This document shows, one piece after another, positions 62,114 through 64,000 of a stretch of DNA of 64,000 nucleotides. The DNA is from Phycisphaerales bacterium UBA5793 (lineage in GTDB: Bacteria; Planctomycetota; Phycisphaerae; Phycisphaerales; UBA5793): assembly GCA_002418285.1 (NCBI GenBank), contig DIDT01000067.1, forward strand, positions 168,801 through 232,800, given 5' to 3'. A program made the position numbers and the translations under genes. The notes under the pieces were generated by a model. That model worked only from the letters and a program-made list of their open reading frames with translations. It was not told where the DNA came from and searched no databases. Every line of letters starts with the position of its first letter. Position 1 is the first letter of the stretch.

Positions 62114-63832
62114 CTACCCTCGCAGCACGCGATCCAGCGCCACCCGGAACCTGGCATGCCTCGCCATCGCCAGCGCATACGCCCGCTCCGACCGCTCGCA
62201 TTTGCCCAGCACGATCGCCCGCAACGCGGCTCGCTCGGCAGCGCTCCACCGCGATACCGAAGCGCCCAGCAGCGATACGATCGGCGCCAGGCGCCGCAGA
62301 CTCTCACGTTTGACGGGCGCTTTGAGATGACTTCGGGTGATGCCCAGTCTTCGCGCCACCTGGGACGCTGTCTGCTCGGCCGCCGCCACGCGACTTTGCG
62401 CTCCGCGCTTCGCTACCGCGCGGCCAACCGCCGTCGCCATCCGACCGAGATTGGCTTCATCAAACAATTCCCGCGGATCGCACCCCGGCAAGGAGAGCAC
62501 AAGATCGCTTCGAGCGAGTCGCTGCAGATTTCTCGCCGTCGTGCGATGAGACCGGTCCGCCCTGATTCGCTTCCATTCCCGCGCCGCCAGCACCTTGACG
62601 GATCGCGCACTCGGGCGGAATCCGAGCCGGTAGTAGAACCAGAAAGCGCCGCTCTCGATCGCCTCATCATTGTCATCGCCAAACTGGTACGGGCTGGCGA
62701 TGAAGTGGCTGATGCCGAAAAGCGAATGAAACGCGCGAAGCGTCATCGCGAAGAGCATCGCGGCCTCGCTGCCGCGAAACTCCTCGAAGATGTTGATGCC
62801 GGTGTTTCCCTGCGCAAACAGGGGACTCACGCCGCCGTATCCCACGGGCACACCGCCGGCAAAGAGCATGTAGCCGTAGTTCGCCTCGAGCGGTAGGCGC
62901 TGCGCGGGCACGACGCCGAGCACCGCCAGCTGCACGTTCTCGCCGAGATCGATAAGGTAGACTTCGTCAAGACTGGCGTAGCGCATGGCATGCACTTCCC
63001 GGCCGCGCGCGGCCAGCGCCGCCACCGTGACGGCGATCACCTCTACAGCACGCACCCGCGACAACGGCGCCGGAATGTGCAGCGGCGTGGCGATCAGCGC
63101 CCCGGCGTCGCCGGGTTTGCGAAACGACCCGCGACCCCGTGCCCGCTCCCAGCCGGGCAGGCGCAGCAGCGTCGTCGAACCAGTCGATCCTTCGAGATTC
63201 CAAAGTACCGGGACTTCCGCGTCTTCGAAGAGAGCGATCGCTGCGTCGCGATCCCGGCCGCGCGCTTCGACCTCGCGTACCAGCCAGTCCACGGCCGTGC
63301 CGGCTCGCCTGCCGCGCGCCCGGTCGACCCACTCGTGTGTACTCAGCTCACCATCATCCAGCGTCTGCTGCTCGGCGTTCAGTGCGATGCGGTACAGCAG
63401 GCCGTCCAGCCGCTCGGGGTCTTCGTAGCCGTCCCAGTCAATCTCCAGTTCGCCCGGCCAGCGCTGAGCCAGCGTACACAGCGACTCGTAGCCGAAGGTG
63501 TATTGCGTGTGCGTACCGATGACGCCGGTGTCAATGAGCGTTGCACGCTGGCGCTCCGTCAGTGAAGCGGTGCGTTGATCGAATCGCCGGAGCGCGGCCC
63601 GCGCTGCGCGAACAGTCGCAGCCATTCTTCCAAACGCGCTCAGAAACAGCAGCAAACTGTGGTAGCGCCGAAGCAGGGCCACCGTTGTGGCCGCATGTTG
63701 TTCGAGGTCGTTGATTGCGGTCACGATCAGCCGGGTCTGCGCTGCCGACCCATCGCTCTCGCGCAACAGTCGCGCCAGCGCGTTGATCTGGGCCGACGTC
63801 ATTTTCGCGCTTGAAGTATGCTTGCGTTGCAC
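62114..63832 (-). CDS. Hypothetical protein with GNAT-like region
   Basis: The 572-residue protein begins at GTG 63832, which has GGAGAC seven bases upstream; an ATG at 63802 has no good site. The first 150 residues are helical. A region from about residue 325 (YMLFAGGVPVGYGGV, NIFEEFRGSEAAMLFAMTLR, FWFYYRLGFRPS) has strand-helix order and the Tyr-x-Leu-Gly-Phe ending typical of GNAT acetyltransferases. The last 100 residues are helical and Arg-rich. It is the last gene before the window end, and the remaining 168 bases show nothing I recognise. Confidence 0.5.
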   Translation of the reverse strand: MQRKHTSSAKMTSAQINALARLLRESDGSAAQTRLIVTAINDLEQHAATTVALLRRYHSLLLFLSAFGRMAATVRAARAALRRFDQRTASLTERQRATLIDTGVIGTHTQYTFGYESLCTLAQRWPGELEIDWDGYEDPERLDGLLYRIALNAEQQTLDDGELSTHEWVDRARGRRAGTAVDWLVREVEARGRDRDAAIALFEDAEVPVLWNLEGSTGSTTLLRLPGWERARGRGSFRKPGDAGALIATPLHIPAPLSRVRAVEVIAVTVAALAARGREVHAMRYASLDEVYLIDLGENVQLAVLGVVPAQRLPLEANYGYMLFAGGVPVGYGGVSPLFAQGNTGINIFEEFRGSEAAMLFAMTLRAFHSLFGISHFIASPYQFGDDNDEAIESGAFWFYYRLGFRPSARSVKVLAAREWKRIRADRSHRTTARNLQRLARSDLVLSLPGCDPRELFDEANLGRMATAVGRAVAKRGAQSRVAAAEQTASQVARRLGITRSHLKAPVKRESLRRLAPIVSLLGASVSRWSAAERAALRAIVLGKCERSERAYALAMARHARFRVALDRVLRG

Positions 63833-64000
63833 GCGTCAAGTCTCCACGGGGTGCCGTGGTCTAAGCGATGCCTTGTGAGCGCAGGCCACGCAATCGCGCA
63901 ATCGACACCAGACTTGGTTGCCCGTCCAATCTCCGCGCGCGTGGCCTTCGCTACGTTTCACTTCGTTCCACTCCGCTCAGATTGGGATGAAAGCCTGCTG

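Overview
The window is GC-rich, densely coded chromosomal DNA that looks like a planctomycete, most likely Phycisphaerae-like. Family-level signs are a prepilin-type protein tail with an H-Xn-DG ending, membrane proteins with the CxxCGYDL(R/G)G...CxECG zinc ribbon, DUF1080 and PA14/sorbosone-dehydrogenase secreted proteins, VCBS-repeat proteins and a Rex regulator. No species assignment is possible from sequence alone.

Layout. 0-11 kb: tail of a prepilin-like protein, a site-2-type protease, an alkaline-phosphatase-superfamily hydrolase, an FAD amino-oxidase/mutase-like enzyme, and a tandem of three paralogous membrane-anchored proteins, the middle one interrupted by TAA. 11-22 kb: sulfate adenylyltransferase, a caspase-like secreted protein, an HlyD/ABC-2 efflux operon and small lipoproteins. 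22-27 kb: accessory region with a REP-associated Y1 transposase-like gene, six copies of a 24-25 bp REP-like palindrome and several inverted repeats. 26.7-30.3 kb: a CBASS anti-phage locus (HNH-SAVED effector Cap5, CD-NTase, E2-like protein) behind an XRE/zinc-ribbon regulator, with a structured RNA candidate in between. 30.5-34.4 kb: groES and groEL separated by two small genes, followed by DUF4258, DUF2283, HicB-like and other small genes, including a 44-codon gene that carries only a GroEL C-terminal tail.

34-46 kb: receiver-like protein, PLP decarboxylase, divergent ppx and ppk (polyphosphate turnover), a reductase/polyferredoxin fusion and a DUF547 protein. 46.4-48.4 kb: a VCBS-repeat/DsbD_N-like protein with one in-frame TGA followed by a hairpin closely resembling a bacterial SECIS element, a candidate selenoprotein. 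48-64 kb: MprF-like protein, DUF1003 protein, a secreted protein sharing a Cys-rich domain with the 20.7 kb gene, an HtrA protease, a large PA14/propeller/double-DUF1080 protein, an ankyrin-like protein, a DUF1579 protein, Rex and a 572-aa protein with a GNAT-like region.

The most notable items are the candidate selenoprotein at 46731, the compact CBASS locus with its regulator and candidate RNA, and the REP/RAYT neighbourhood whose palindromes show compensatory base changes.
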